64,000 bases of DNA. It comes from Isoetes taiwanensis (lineage: Eukaryota > Streptophyta > Lycopodiopsida > Isoetales > Isoetaceae). The notes beneath the pieces were generated by a model. The model saw nothing but the letters and a program-made list of their open reading frames with translations, was not told the origin of the DNA and did no database searches. The DNA is taken from positions 2,664,215 through 2,728,214 of the forward strand of contig JAJEKV010000005.1 of the NCBI GenBank assembly GCA_021234155.1, written 5' to 3'. Position 1 is the stretch's first letter, and each line of letters starts with the position of its first letter. A program made the position numbers and the translations under genes. Of the stretch, positions 9,209 through 21,574 are shown piece by piece.

Positions 9209-11034
9209 CTACATTCCTGACGTTTTCGGATTTTCTTGGGAAAATGAAGCATAATGATCAGGTAAATTAGGGTTGAACATGCTGGTGGTGTTTACTGCCT
9301 GCCACAGTATAACTGGAAAACATTACACTTACATCTCCACAGCAAAGTTGGTGGTCAGAAATGACGTTTAAAATGTACCATAAACAAACCTCAGCTAGGA
9401 ACTGCAAACTTGAGCTTGGGCCAATGTATGGAAAACCATACTGGTTTGGGAGATTGTATAGAATTGGGTATCCACTATTCATTGTTCCTGCACCAACACT
9501 AAAGTTTGTGGGCGCTGCCATAGGTTGCACTCCTGTTGTCATCAGTTGGTTCATAATTGTCATCTGCAGCAGACAGAGAACAATAATATACCCTTATTTC
9601 ATGCAAGAGTAAAAAGCTTGGTCTGACTGGAATAAACTGAACCTGTGATTGGAGTGTTTTTAAATAGTCTATTGCTTCCCCGAGCATTGACGCTTTGTCA
9701 GTCTGTAAGCAAATTTCTAAATGTTGGGAGGTATATTCTCCACTGAACAATTTAAATTGAATATAAAGAAGTTAACCATGAAAGGACCTTATTAGAGTTT
9801 GGGATGAGCTCTTGTAATGCCTTCATCTTCTCATTTATTCTATTTCGTCGTCTCTACGCATGTATACTATATAAGAGAACAGAGATTATGTGACTAAATT
9901 TCTATGGTACAAATAGACTCACACGTTCAGACAGATTGTGCACTTTAGCTGTCCTGGATCTTTTCCCCATTGATGTTGAATCCTGACTAGCATCCTATAT
10001 AAAAAATGATGTACCTGATACATCAAATCTTACAATAATTTAAACAAAAAAAGGAGCAAGAAAACAATACTCACATTATTTTGAGAATCAGCAGTGCTTT
10101 CGCCATCTTTTGCTTTCCGTTTGTGGCACCCATTTCTTTCCTGCTCCATTTTCTTTAACCCAATACGTGATCCTTTAGCCAATATATTAAATGCAGGAGC
10201 TTCCTTACTTGCAATATCAAACTCTGATGTACATTGTTCTGATGACATAGTGCATGTATTAAATGCAGAAGCTTCCTCACTTCCAAAATCAAAGTCTGAT
10301 GTACATTGTTCTGGTGACATAGTGCGACGACTGACTGCAGAGACCACTGAGTTTGCATCTAGCAGGTGAGTGTTCAAAGGAACCCTACTGTTTTCTTCGG
10401 ACGCAGTTAAACAACGGTTAGTCTTTTTCCTTGTGGATTCATGTACAGAATCAGTGTAAGAAACCACCTTTGATGGCAAGCTGAGTCTGTTAAACTTGTT
10501 CTCTGGCATAGAAGCAGTAAAATTATTGAAATTCATAGGCGCTGTGGCATTTGCCAGAGGACATGTAGGCATTGATCCTGTGGCAGGAATTTGCATTTGG
10601 CACGCATTTGAAGTTGTACAAAATTGAGCAATAGACAATTTTGATAAATGGACCGTAGAGAAAGCTTCCACGCCAAGTGGTGGCAAAAGTCCTGCTGCTC
10701 TTCTAGCACCACTAACCATTGCAACATCTTTAGCAGCGAGCTTGTTTAAGGGCTCTTGTGGACTTTTCCATACCGTTGTACCTTGTCCTTGTTGATAGCA
10801 TTGAACATCGGATTTATGCTTCCCTTCATTATTCAGATTGACGATATCATTCACTGCATCGGATTTTATCCCAAAGGAATCGGAACAATACCTTTTTCTT
10901 GCTGCATTATCTGAAGAAAAACCAATCCAGGACTCCATATCCTCCATGCCATCAAATGAAGTATCCAATGGGGAAATATCTCTGAAGACCGCTGCCCAAT
11001 CCTGGAAATTTTCTGGCGTCTCTGGATGAATCAT
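9209..11034 (-). CDS. phytochrome-interacting-factor-like bHLH transcription factor
   Basis: Six exons join without any frame break: about 11034-10075, 9994-9923, 9853-9788, 9702-9643, 9563-9390 and 9298-9209 (stop TAG). All introns are phase 0 with GT-AG ends. The join gives KRSRTAKVHNLSER, RRRNRINEKMKALQELIP and TDKASMLGEAIDYLKTLQSQ, which is the basic helix-loop-helix domain of the PIF group. The His, Glu and Arg that contact a G-box are present. The usual Asp after the Arg run is Asn here. MNFNNF in the large exon recalls the MNFPHF-type block of PIFs. Family members are nuclear regulators that bind CACGTG and are controlled by phytochromes. The start is uncertain: 11034 is the first ATG of the open frame, an upstream exon is likely (an ATG at 11481 is one candidate), and no ELLW-type phytochrome-B-binding motif was found. 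Confidence 0.85.
10170..10325 (-). repeat. in-frame tandem duplication in the bHLH gene
   Basis: The protein reads MSPEQCTSDFDFGSEEASAF and then MSSEQCTSEFDIASKEAPAF, a 23-residue unit occurring twice in tandem in the acidic linker before the bHLH domain. The DNA copies are about 69 bases each and differ at several positions, so the duplication is not recent. It keeps the frame. Confidence 0.85.
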
Positions 11035-11150
11035 TTCCAGCAGCAACAAAGCGAGAAATCACGGTTGGTGCAGGACCACTAATCATAAGAATTATATTGC
11101 GATCCAGAACTTCCAGTCTGAGACTTCACCACTTCCAAAATGCAAGAAAA

Positions 11151-11250
11151 CCCAATACTGATCGACAATAAGAGAAAATCATATCCATGTAGGTCTACAA
11201 ACCCAATACTGATCGACAATAAGAGGAAATCATATCCACGTAGGTCTACT
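11151..11250. repeat. 51-bp direct tandem repeat
   Basis: The unit starting CCCAATACTGATCGACAATA occurs at 11151 and again at 11202, with only a few differences. It lies in the presumed first intron or 5' region of the bHLH gene. Confidence 0.85.
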
Positions 11251-13455
11251 TTCTGAAGGAATGCATTTCTGATACTTTTGAATATAGGATAGATGTGGAA
11301 ACAGGGAAAGAATTGTGGAGATCAAGAAAAAACCTAAAAGGAACTGACATAATGGGTTTGATCTGATGCAAGCATAAATGAATAAATAGAAGAGAAGCAA
11401 CATACAGAGCAACGGAAAAAGCCCAGTAATAGGACGGATGACGGAACCTGGAATTCGATTAGCAAGTGGAGTTGCCGCCATAACGCGCCAGAAGATAATC
11501 CTACGTGGGCACTGGAGTTTGTGGACGAAACAAGAGACCTAGATTTCCCTCACTGAATATCTGCCACGTGGCATCCTCTGAAAATAGCACTCAACCTCTT
11601 GGGGTTGAAAGGGTAGTGTTGCCAACATACATAATCTGGTTTTCGATCCCGTTTCTTTGTTGGGAAATTTGTCCCATTAAATTGGTCCTCCATCACAAGT
11701 TGCCTAGCTTGTGATTATCTCTAGACTTGGTTTGTCTTGCCTCTTCTCAGCTGGCCTTGGTCTGTCTTGCCTCTCCTCGGCTGCTTGTAAAGAGTATGGA
11801 TATATATGCATCTTAACCATCCTCGGAGATCTGTCGTTGTCTCAGAAACATGTATTGTATAAGTTATCTTCCACGCTTTCAATCACCCTCTGTAAGTCCA
11901 AACCAAAAAAGCAACATAACGTGGCTCCTTTTTAAGTGCCTCTTGTTGTTATCTACCTACCCTGGTAAAGATGATGATGAGGAGGAGAAGGGGAACATAG
12001 TAACAAGTGAACCCACCCTCCTTACTCAAGGATTTATACTGCATGTAATCATGTAATAAGACTACATCCTAAAGAATGTAGTAGTCATTATATAAAGTCC
12101 CATAAAATGCTTTTGTACTACTGCATTAAACCTTATGTTAGACGAGAAAAACCCACCCTATCTTTAAATTGGCAACTACATGGATGCCAGAAAGTTCGGG
12201 CAAATGAACATTTGATTCTACGATTATGATTACAAACATGAGGTTCAAGTTACAATTGTAGATGTTCACTTGCTTCCAAAGAATTCAACATTTCTTTCCT
12301 CTTGAATGTCCAAAAACAATGTCCAGAATTGTACGCCAAGCATAGATTTTCCTGAATATATGTCTTAGACGTCATTTTGTTGGCTTGTTTTTTTGTGCAT
12401 TTGACTACACAATCTGGCACAATAATAAAATCTAGAGGTGGTCATTGATAAATTTGAAAGATCCTCTTATTTCTTCCAAAGACAATACTTAGGTTAAAGC
12501 ATGCTAAGGTTGCCAATTTTTGGAACGTAGATACTTCAAGTTTTTATCAAGTTAATTCAACTAGCAAAAAATGGAACAAATGCTTTTACTGATTGTAAAA
12601 CTACCTAAAGAAGTACCCAATAACGGTACTAGGCACTTGTATATTATCTTCAATTTCTAAAAAAACAACTAACTTTTTATAAAGATGTCGATATTGAAAC
12701 AAAGTGAATAAGTAAGTAATAGTATAAGAACAATCCAAAGTTCATGTTGCAAGACGTCTATAAAAAAAGTAAGGGTCTAGAAGCAAAAAATTAAGAATGG
12801 CCTCAAAACTCCCAATCAAATGAAAAACTGCCAGTGCAAGCCAGTTATAGCCAGATATTGTAACCCAATGAAGCATAAGCCACTCACTAATCTTGTGGTA
12901 AAACATGTCTGTTGATGTCTATCTGACAAAAAGCATCAAAATCAATAATTTCAACAAGAGGAGAGCCTCAAGATTGAGACAAAGTGGACGAAAATAGTTT
13001 TAATGGTAGAGATATGAACAATTAACTGCAGTAGATGAGCAGGAGGATTAATTGCATATTGCACTTTTGAAAAACAAATACAATATCATAGGCGAACCAA
13101 GATCTGGAAGCATATAAGAAGCACCAAACGATGATAACAGATCCCTTCTGAAGATTAAAATACCTGCAAAACGGTGCTCCATAGCTTGAATGTGACACGT
13201 TGCAAGTTGGTTCCAACTCCAATCTGCCATTCAGTCTGAAAAATAGTTTAAAAATGCCACAATGTCATGTCCAAGCTATGTGATATTGAAGAGTAAACGC
13301 TGAAAATTTTGCTACTTTATGGATTCTAAGATTAACTAAAGAAGAATCGTATGAGTTATAGATCCGGGGCAATTAATAGAATAATTATAGCAGCACAGAG
13401 TCGTCGGAGCTTGCAATCTTGAATTATTGGAGGAGTGTTACCTTGTAGAAAACCG
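11251..13455. other. no gene seen
   Basis: AT-rich DNA covering the presumed bHLH 5' region (to about 11600) and then intergenic sequence. A minor duplication of about 31 bases (TTGTCTTGCCTCTTCTCAGC and a near copy) lies at 11730-11785. Nothing else could be assigned. Confidence 0.55.
11575..11580. promoter_or_regulatory. G-box (CACGTG) upstream of the bHLH gene
   Basis: The ten-base palindrome GCCACGTGGC contains the core CACGTG. It lies about 95 bases upstream of the ATG at 11481 and about 540 bases upstream of the large exon. PIF-type proteins bind this box, so feedback control by the gene's own product is possible. That is inference only. Confidence 0.55.
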
Positions 13456-14380
13456 TATTTATGCCACTTCTGGTGGAGACAAAATAGTCGGAAATGTGCT
13501 GCAAGTAGTAATGCGATTGAGTAATGAAATAATCATGCAGATCGAAGTTGCAATAGGGAGAAATGCATGTTTATAATGGTCGATTTGATGTGATCCCGCT
13601 TAACTTTAGCATCCAAAACTTGTTCCTTTGTAAATAGGAATCCAAATAAGAAGATCTTCATATTCGATAGTTTAAGGACTTGAAACCATAGAGCCTTGGT
13701 ATGGAAACCATTCTTGAAGGCCTCTTCAAGTTTTTTCTATCTAATATATGCTCCAAACAAAATGTTCCATGAGACCGGAATAGAGCCCTAGCATGAAAAC
13801 TATGCCGCAAGGTTGTGCATCACCAAACCAATCTAATGAATAGGGAAGAAGGATAAAAAAGAAAAACCCACACACACCCTTTCCAACTGCTCTTTTTTTT
13901 CTTCCTAATGGGTTGCCATATGCCGCTTTTGGTGGAGACAAAATAGCCAAAAATGTGTTACAAATAGTAATGCGATTGAATAATGTAATAATCATGCAGA
14001 TCGAAGTTGCAATAGGGAGCGATACCTATTTATAATGGTCGATTTGATGTGATCCCCCTTAACTCTGGTGTCCAAAACTTGTTCCTCTATAAATATAAAT
14101 CAGAACAAGGAGATCTTCATATTTGATAGTCTGACTTGAAACCATAGAGCCTTGATATGGAAACCATTCCAGAAGGCCTCTTCAAGTTTCTTTTTTATCT
14201 AATATAAGCTCCAAATAAAATGTTCCATGAGACCGGAATAGAGCCCTAGCATGAAAACCATGCCGTAAGGCTGTGTATCACCAAACCAATCTAATGAATA
14301 GGGAAGAGGGATAAAAAAAACTGCCAAATAGACCCGCATACACCCTTTCCAACTGCCCTTTTTTTCCCCTCATCTAATGG
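13456..14380. repeat. 460-bp tandem duplication
   Basis: 13456-13917 and 13918-14380 are diverged copies with period 460, as shown by ATGCAGATCGAAGTTGCAAT at 13534 and 13994. Blocks such as GAGACCGGAATAGAGCCCTA also recur. Neither copy has a convincing open frame. The family is not recognised. Confidence 0.85.
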
Positions 14381-15299
14381 GTTACAATCAAAGTTATAGA
14401 ACAATAAAATCAACAAACAAGATCACACACGAACTCTCATCTTATTTCGGCTTTAGTATTATATAGATAGATTGGCCGTTGCTTCATTTTGTTGCGGCGG
14501 GGTTCTCTTTTGAAGTCTTTTTTTTTACTCTGATACTATATCTAGTTCATATTATATTTAGTTCGGGCTATTTCTCACCATGCCTTCTGTTTATGTATAT
14601 AGGAAAGGCAATCTACATGGTTGGCATGTCCATAGGGCTCTGCACATTGCCAGGAAAGGCATGTACATTGCCTTTCTTGTAACATGGGAGACAGAAACAT
14701 TCCAGGGCTGTAAAATCGATCAAAAATCCTTGGAATGCTAGGTAAATCTTCTGAATGTTGGGGTAAAATGGTCAGAATAGCAGGTAAATGGCTGAATCAT
14801 GGAGTAACTCAATTGTAACAAGAGCCCGGGAAGTTCGTTGCCGCAGTCAAGAAATCTCGGTAACTTTCCTGGATTAGAAACTTACTACGTGGCATGTCAT
14901 GATTGGACGAAAAGGCAGGATAACCATCATTCAATCAAATTGGGATTATGTCTTAATTTTGGGACAAATTTCATATTGCATGTTTTTAGTCATATTCAAA
15001 TTCACACGTTTCACCTCAAAATTATGAAAACGTAATCAAGTTATGTACAAAATAGTCAATATTTCACAATATAGCACTATATCATAAAAACATGATGAAG
15101 AGAATTTACATAGTCATTCACTTTTCTTGAAGCACCCCCAATGATATCATAGCCGTCTTGCTTACATCTTGAAGTACTGTAATTCTCAAAGGACTCTACA
15201 CAAAACGGATTAGAGTCCACATTCATCACGTACAATACAATGTATAAAAGTTTAGGGGTAGCAACATAGGAACAATATACCAAAGCCCCAAAAAAAAAG
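14381..15299. other. no gene seen
   Basis: Intergenic AT-rich DNA without a recognisable domain, repeat or RNA gene. Confidence 0.5.
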
Positions 15300-17300
15300 G
15301 AAGGAAATTAGTTATTCAAATTTATGATAAGAGGGCAATGGCAACAAGTTCTCACTCACTACCAGATAAAACCCGGTTTTTAAATCCAAGAAATCCAAAA
15401 AAAGTCTAATAAAGAAGTGTCTAAAGGAAAAACCTCGAATGTGGTGCCTAGAGAACGTGAAAAAGGAAGAATGGACCAAATCCCAAAGACACTTTCAAAA
15501 TTTTGAACGTGCTTCATGGTACCCATGTAACAAACGGATAATGATAGCTTAGATAACACAAAATTGCCTAAAATTTCTGCCTTGGATAACCCAAGATCAA
15601 CGGAATCCTTGCCGGGTATTAGAAAAACGGAAACACAACATAACATCTCCTCCAAAAATGAAGCCTAATATGTAAAAAAATAACAGTGGTTCTAGAAAGC
15701 CGAATGGATGTTAAAGAAAAATAGTTCCCAAACCATAGACCATAATCGATAAAACAATTAAATGGGTTTTATGAAAAAACAAGATTCAAGATAAAAAATG
15801 ATCACATTAGCTCACCCTCATATATTGGTTAAAAAAGTCGCCTTATTAGGACATTGAGTTAAATTGATAGAGTTTCGAACCCCATAAGGCAATTCTAAAA
15901 TCTTAAAAAGCCACAAAAAGAGTTCACCATTCCTTCAAAACAAATGAAAAAGGGCGTTATCGCATTTCATATTTCAAAATCATACGAGCACCAATCAAAA
16001 TGACTATAAGCAAAACGAAAGACGCCTGTAACCGGCCCCAAAGATACTAGCCGGATCCTTTCTTCAATGAATCCGATGGCTCGGATCGATGGGAGTCCAA
16101 GGAAAGGACTCATTTAGAATATGTTTAAACTAGTTTGTTACCAAAGGACTTCCTTAACTATAAACCCAAAAATATAGAAAAATAACACACACTTGGGGCG
16201 GACATTTATGGCTGGAAGGAAGAGGAATGCCTAAGAACGACGCCAAGGTTGAAAGAAAATCAAATCATGAAAAAACAAGAGGTTCCATAGAACTCCAAGT
16301 CAAGAATGAGGAGAAGTGCCCCAACCCTCCCTTTATCGATCCAATATATACCGATTGTATAAGAATCCAAAATGGATTGATAGAACCTACCTTATAGATA
16401 TGGGTTCCTCGGCCCAGAAGATGATTGAAGGAAATCAACATGAAAAACCATCCGAATGCACTTGATTGCACAAAAAACAATCCTCGATCATTCCACCCAC
16501 CTAACAACCATGAACCATTGAATGCATGAAAGAAACATTAATCTTATAGATATTGCCATGCATAAATCAGCCAAGAAGATGCACAAGGCAAGTGAACTTG
16601 TTGAAAACAACGAATCTGTTCTTGCCCCATGCATAGAAACCGCATGGTTGTCCCGCAAGATGAAAGCTGCCCTTCATACCCACCCAAATCATCTATGAAT
16701 TTCATCCATTGATCCACCATTTAGGTTCAAAGGAGGAAGGAACAAAATCATAATTTCTAAGATACCTAGGTGAACCCAAACCATTAGTGGACCAACAACC
16801 AAATAATCCGCATGGAATCGGCGCAAAAACAAAACAATCGATGAGTTCCATCCGAAAAAAAAACAAAACTAGATGCATATAACAAAGTGATGCCTTCAAT
16901 TGATGAAAAAATTATCAGCCAATAGTTTGACCAAGAAATTGCACCAAAGAAGAGAATCTTCTCGTTGTCAAAATGGGCCTTTCCGAAGCATTGAAAACAA
17001 AGAAAATATTGCAAGAAACCATGAGAAAAGCAAATTCAAAAAATATCTAAGGAAAGAAGAAAATGAAATTTAAACTATTGAAGAAAAGAGGAAGAGCAAA
17101 TCTAAAAAGGAAAAGAGAGAAAGCAAATCTCCAAAGAGGAGAAAAGAGGATGGAGGTGAAAGGAACACTTTGGACGTGAAAATCTCTAAAGCTTTGACTG
17201 TGAAAAGTGCTACTTCTGAGTGCCGGCCCGAGAATGGAACTAGCCTAATTTGAAATGCTATTCTTTATTTTATCCTCGGTTCCGATACCATGGGATTCTC
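15300..17300. repeat. unknown interspersed repeat, copy 1
   Basis: This stretch shares ordered blocks with 17420-19050. Examples are AAAGAAGTGTCTAAAG near its left end and TTGAAATGCTATTCTTTATT near its right end. The strand and type are unknown; short minus-strand open stretches carry no recognisable domain. It could be a decayed retrotransposon body. Confidence 0.6.
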
Positions 17301-17419
17301 ATAGCTTCCATAGAACTAATCTTTTTGGAGTCCATGAGTACAATACACTTTCAAAGTTTAATAACCAATTCCATGTCTTTTGTACCAAAGCTAAATGTCC
17401 TTTACAAGGAATATTAAAA

Positions 17420-19050
17420 GTTATTCAAAATTAAGATAAGAGTTTCATTCACAATAAGTGGAGACTCACTAACCACCTAAACTTAGTTTTTGAATCCCCA
17501 TGTCCAAAAAAAAGTTTAGATAAAGAAGTGTCTAAAGTCTAAATTCATTCTAAAAGGAAGAATGGGCCTTATCCCAAAGAAATGATGCTCCTTTTTGAAT
17601 GTGCTTCAATTACATTGAGATAATGATAGCTTAGATAACACAAAATTGCCTCATTTATTTAAGATCCGGATAACCCAACACTAGGATGGATTGAGGTGAA
17701 GAGAAAACTGCGGATCATGAAGACAAAGAGAAAAATGACTGTTCCTAAGACTAGTTTGTTAGGAGAAAAGAATAAGAAGGAAAATATGGAAAAAAAATAA
17801 TACATGGTTTGCGATTTTTTATGGCTAGAACTAAAGGAATGGTTTGCAACTGTGATGTAAGAAGGTTGAAAAAATCAAATCATTTAAAAAACGAGAGGTT
17901 CCAAATCACCCATGCGATTTGCAATGATAGAATCCTAAATTAGATGGTTTGCAATTTAATTGATCCTATATCACCGAGCCATTTTGCATAATTAAAGTGA
18001 TAAAAACCTTACATTATAAATATGGGTCTTTGTTAAGAAGAATGGTGTTTGAAGGAAATGGTTTCATGAAAAAGAGGTCGAAGCCCAAAAAATTGCTTAC
18101 TCTAGCATCTCCTCGCAAAGAAGAAGCCCAATTTATCACCTAACATGCATGAAGCCATTGAATAAGATAGATATGGGATCATTCAAGAAAATCCTCTTTC
18201 TTTGTCATAATTTTTGAACTTTTGAAAAACAACAAACCCGTTTTCTTGCCCCATTTTTTAGATAACCGCTTCTTCATGGTCCCTCCCCCAAAAAGGTCAT
18301 GCTTTCTGTTTTCCTTCATACCCACTAAGTCATCTTCTTCTTTTCATCCATTGATCCACCATTTAGGTTGCAAGGGAGGAAAGAATGCAAAAATCATAAT
18401 TTCTAGAGCCTAGTTGAACTCCAATATAGATAGACCAACAACCATGCTGATGGAACGAATGCAAAAATCATAACAGAAAGAAAAGATAATTTTCTCCTCT
18501 TCCCGGCTCATTAATCAAACAAATTTTGGGAATCACTTTCTTATATGTCGGGTCCATTGATGAAGCAGCATTATTCTTGTTAATAGTGTGACCACTGATC
18601 CCTTCCACCAAAGCTTGTAAATCTTCTCGGTTGTCAAAATGGGTTATTCTGAATGCCGGCCTTTGAGAGAGATAATATTGCATGAGCGAGAAAAACAAAT
18701 TCAAAATATCTACGTGAGTGGGAAAATGAAATTTAAACTATTTACGGTTTGGAGATAAGGAAGGGGGATCGCCGCCAAATTAGATGAGAGGAGAAGCATC
18801 ACGTAATCTAGGTGCTAGCTTCCATTGCATATGTGTGGTGATAATCAATTTCTTTGGGCTCCTTGCCCGATCTCTAAAAGCTTTGACGGAATGGAAGGTT
18901 CTAAGTTCTTCGCGATAGCCGGTAAGAATTCAACAATCGCATCAATAGCACCGTTATGCTTTGAAATGCTATTCTTTATTTTATCCTCGCATCCATACCA
19001 TGTAGCATAATATTTTCTCCATTCCATAGAACTAATCTTCTTGGATACAT
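17420..19050. repeat. unknown interspersed repeat, copy 2
   Basis: A second, shorter copy of the family at 15300-17300. The left marker block is offset by 2111 bases and the right one by 1711, so about 400 bases were lost or gained between copies. The right end holds CATAGAACTAATCTTCTTGG, like copy 1. Confidence 0.6.
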
Positions 19051-19329
19051 TAGCACAATGCCATGCAATATAGTCTTCCAGATTTCATAGTTTTAAAATA
19101 TTCTTGAGTACAAGGAGCTCCTTCATCTAATGCACACTTTTCTCTATATAGTTTCATTTTTGTGCGAAAACCTATAACCACCTAAGGCTTAAATTTAAGC
19201 GCAAACTTATGTCAACAAAACAAAAGAAAATAAGGCACTTACAAAAATTGTCTATTTTAAAACATTTCTATACTAAATTACCAAAATTGTCTATTTTAAA
19301 TTAATTTTTGAGAGAGATAAGCAAAAAAA

Positions 19330-19900
19330 TTTGCATCATATATTTAAGATTTTTCTAAACACTAGATTTATTAAGGTGAAGAGGATTCCAAATTTATTGA
19401 TGAAGACAAAGAAAGAATGATTTAAGTTTGTTAAAAAATAAGGATATTGGAAGAATATTATTTTTATGTACCACGCTATTTGCATGGTTTGCAAAAGAGG
19501 AAGTCCAAATTTGGAGCATGGTTTGTTGTGTGATGCAATTTCAATCAAATAAGTTCCTTTACAATTTGAAAGAAACATGAAAACAACCATATTTGCAATT
19601 TGATAGAATCTAAATTTGTAAGGCATGGTTTAGAATTTAAAAATCCTAGATGCCCTAAAAAATAACACTTATAAGGAACTGTTTTGGAACAAATTTTTTC
19701 CATTAATGGGAAAGGACGATCTTTGTTTTAGTTTGTATGGTCAATATATTCTATAAAATGGTTTCATGGGGCATGAACAACATTTTTATAAATCTTGCAA
19801 GAAAAATCTTACTCTAGCATCTATTGTGAAAAATACAAAAATCCTTTCACCCAAGAAATGAAAAGCCAACTCATGTAAAAATCACTAAGGGTCTCTTCAA
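19330..19900. repeat. unknown interspersed repeat, partial copy 3
   Basis: Ordered similarity to 17670-18010, for example GGTGAAGAG then GAAGACAAAGA, then repeated CATGGTTTGCAA blocks, followed by TGATAGAATCTAAATT. More diverged than the other two copies. Confidence 0.5.
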
Positions 19901-21540
19901 CGTAAAGCAGATGGTAAATGTGGTTTAATTTATCGTAATAAAGATAATCCATCTTAGCATATACGATGTACTTTGATCTTATCTAGAGGGGACTCCAGAT
20001 GTTCATAGTCTATGCTTGATGTGCATTTTCATATTAGCATCAATGGTGGTAGTTAAAGCATTTCATTATATATATGTATTACAAATGTACGTCTTATTTT
20101 TCTATTCTTATATTCTTTGATGTAATTTACACCATTTTTTCCTTCCAGGACAAAGCCTCATCTTATTATGAAACACTAGTTTCATTCTCGCAAAGCTAAG
20201 GGGCAAGCATTTCACTAAACTAATAGTGCTACTTGTAGAACACCACATAGTGCCAGTTGACTTAAAATCATGTTGGTGTAATTTGAATGCTTTTATATAC
20301 ACATTTTGACAGGCCCGTTGTCATTTCTATGCTCGAAAGGCCATGGAGGCAGCTATTATGAGCAATTCTTTGTGGCATTCTTTTTTAATATGTCATTGTT
20401 TTGATTGATATCTTCTTACATTTTGGAGGCTCTTATTGTCCATACAAATTATAATATATTTGTCAAATACAATGGTGTTTTCATCTCAATGCAGTAGGAT
20501 TATAATGTTATGAATTCAAAAAAAGTGCGATATTTTTTTGTATATTTCAAGCGAATTATAAAAGACACAAGAGAAATGCAACTTTAATGTGATTTTATTA
20601 TTGCAAAAAAATAAAGTGAAAAATCAATAACCCATTAGAAAACAACTGTAGGTTGGCATGCTTTTGGAATTGACATAATTCCAATTTAATTGAATGATAA
20701 TTGAATGTTTCCTAACTATTTTTTATGTTGCAAATGGGTCAATTTTCAAAGCCCTTGACCTCAATGTCTAGTATGCCATAGAGAGTGTAGGTTTTGCGAC
20801 ATTGTGATTTAGTTCATTTTTTTAATGTTCTGCATTATATAAATGGAAATCTAATGCCATTCCCGGATGGAAACTTATAATTTCATGTATTCCATGTTTT
20901 GTAGAATGTATGTATATATATCGTGAATGGTTTCTTACTTTTTCATTCCATGGATGGAAATATACATGGTGAAAAAGAATGTTTCGGTTTTGTAGAGCCT
21001 CGCTGACATCCCAAGAAGTTGCCCATATTTCCATCCTTCACATTAATTGCAAATATTCATGTCCCCATACCAATATAAGTATTTTGGACTAAAAGGCAAT
21101 CCCTGATACGTTCAAGAATAGCATGGGTAAATGCCGAAACACCTTTGATAAACTTGATAAAAAAAGAATGGTATGATTTTCATCCCATTATCATAAGAGT
21201 AGAAATAACATGGAAATTTTCTTGCAACATTCCTATAAATGAATCATGCCACGTGTCATGGCACAATTGGCTCCATGGGCGGGATTGCGCCTAAGTTGTT
21301 TTTACGTAATGTTAGTAGTAAATCCAATATGTTTGTCCTATAAGCTGTCAAATCTTTATTCAATATCAAATTGAGCTCCATAAATGACATGGATAAGTTG
21401 GCACAAAAAAAAAGGTGAAACATAGGATTCAAACATTTGGTTTTTATTAGTTTTGCAATTTGAGTACAAATATAGTTTTGTAAACCTAGGTAAAACTTAA
21501 AGATATGCTTTTCTTGGATGGATGTATGGGAGTGCCTAAA
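19901..21540. other. no gene seen
   Basis: AT-rich intergenic DNA with no open frame or repeat I could support. Confidence 0.5.
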
Positions 21541-21574
21541 AAAAGGCCAAGAAACTCAAAGCAAGGGAGGAAAA

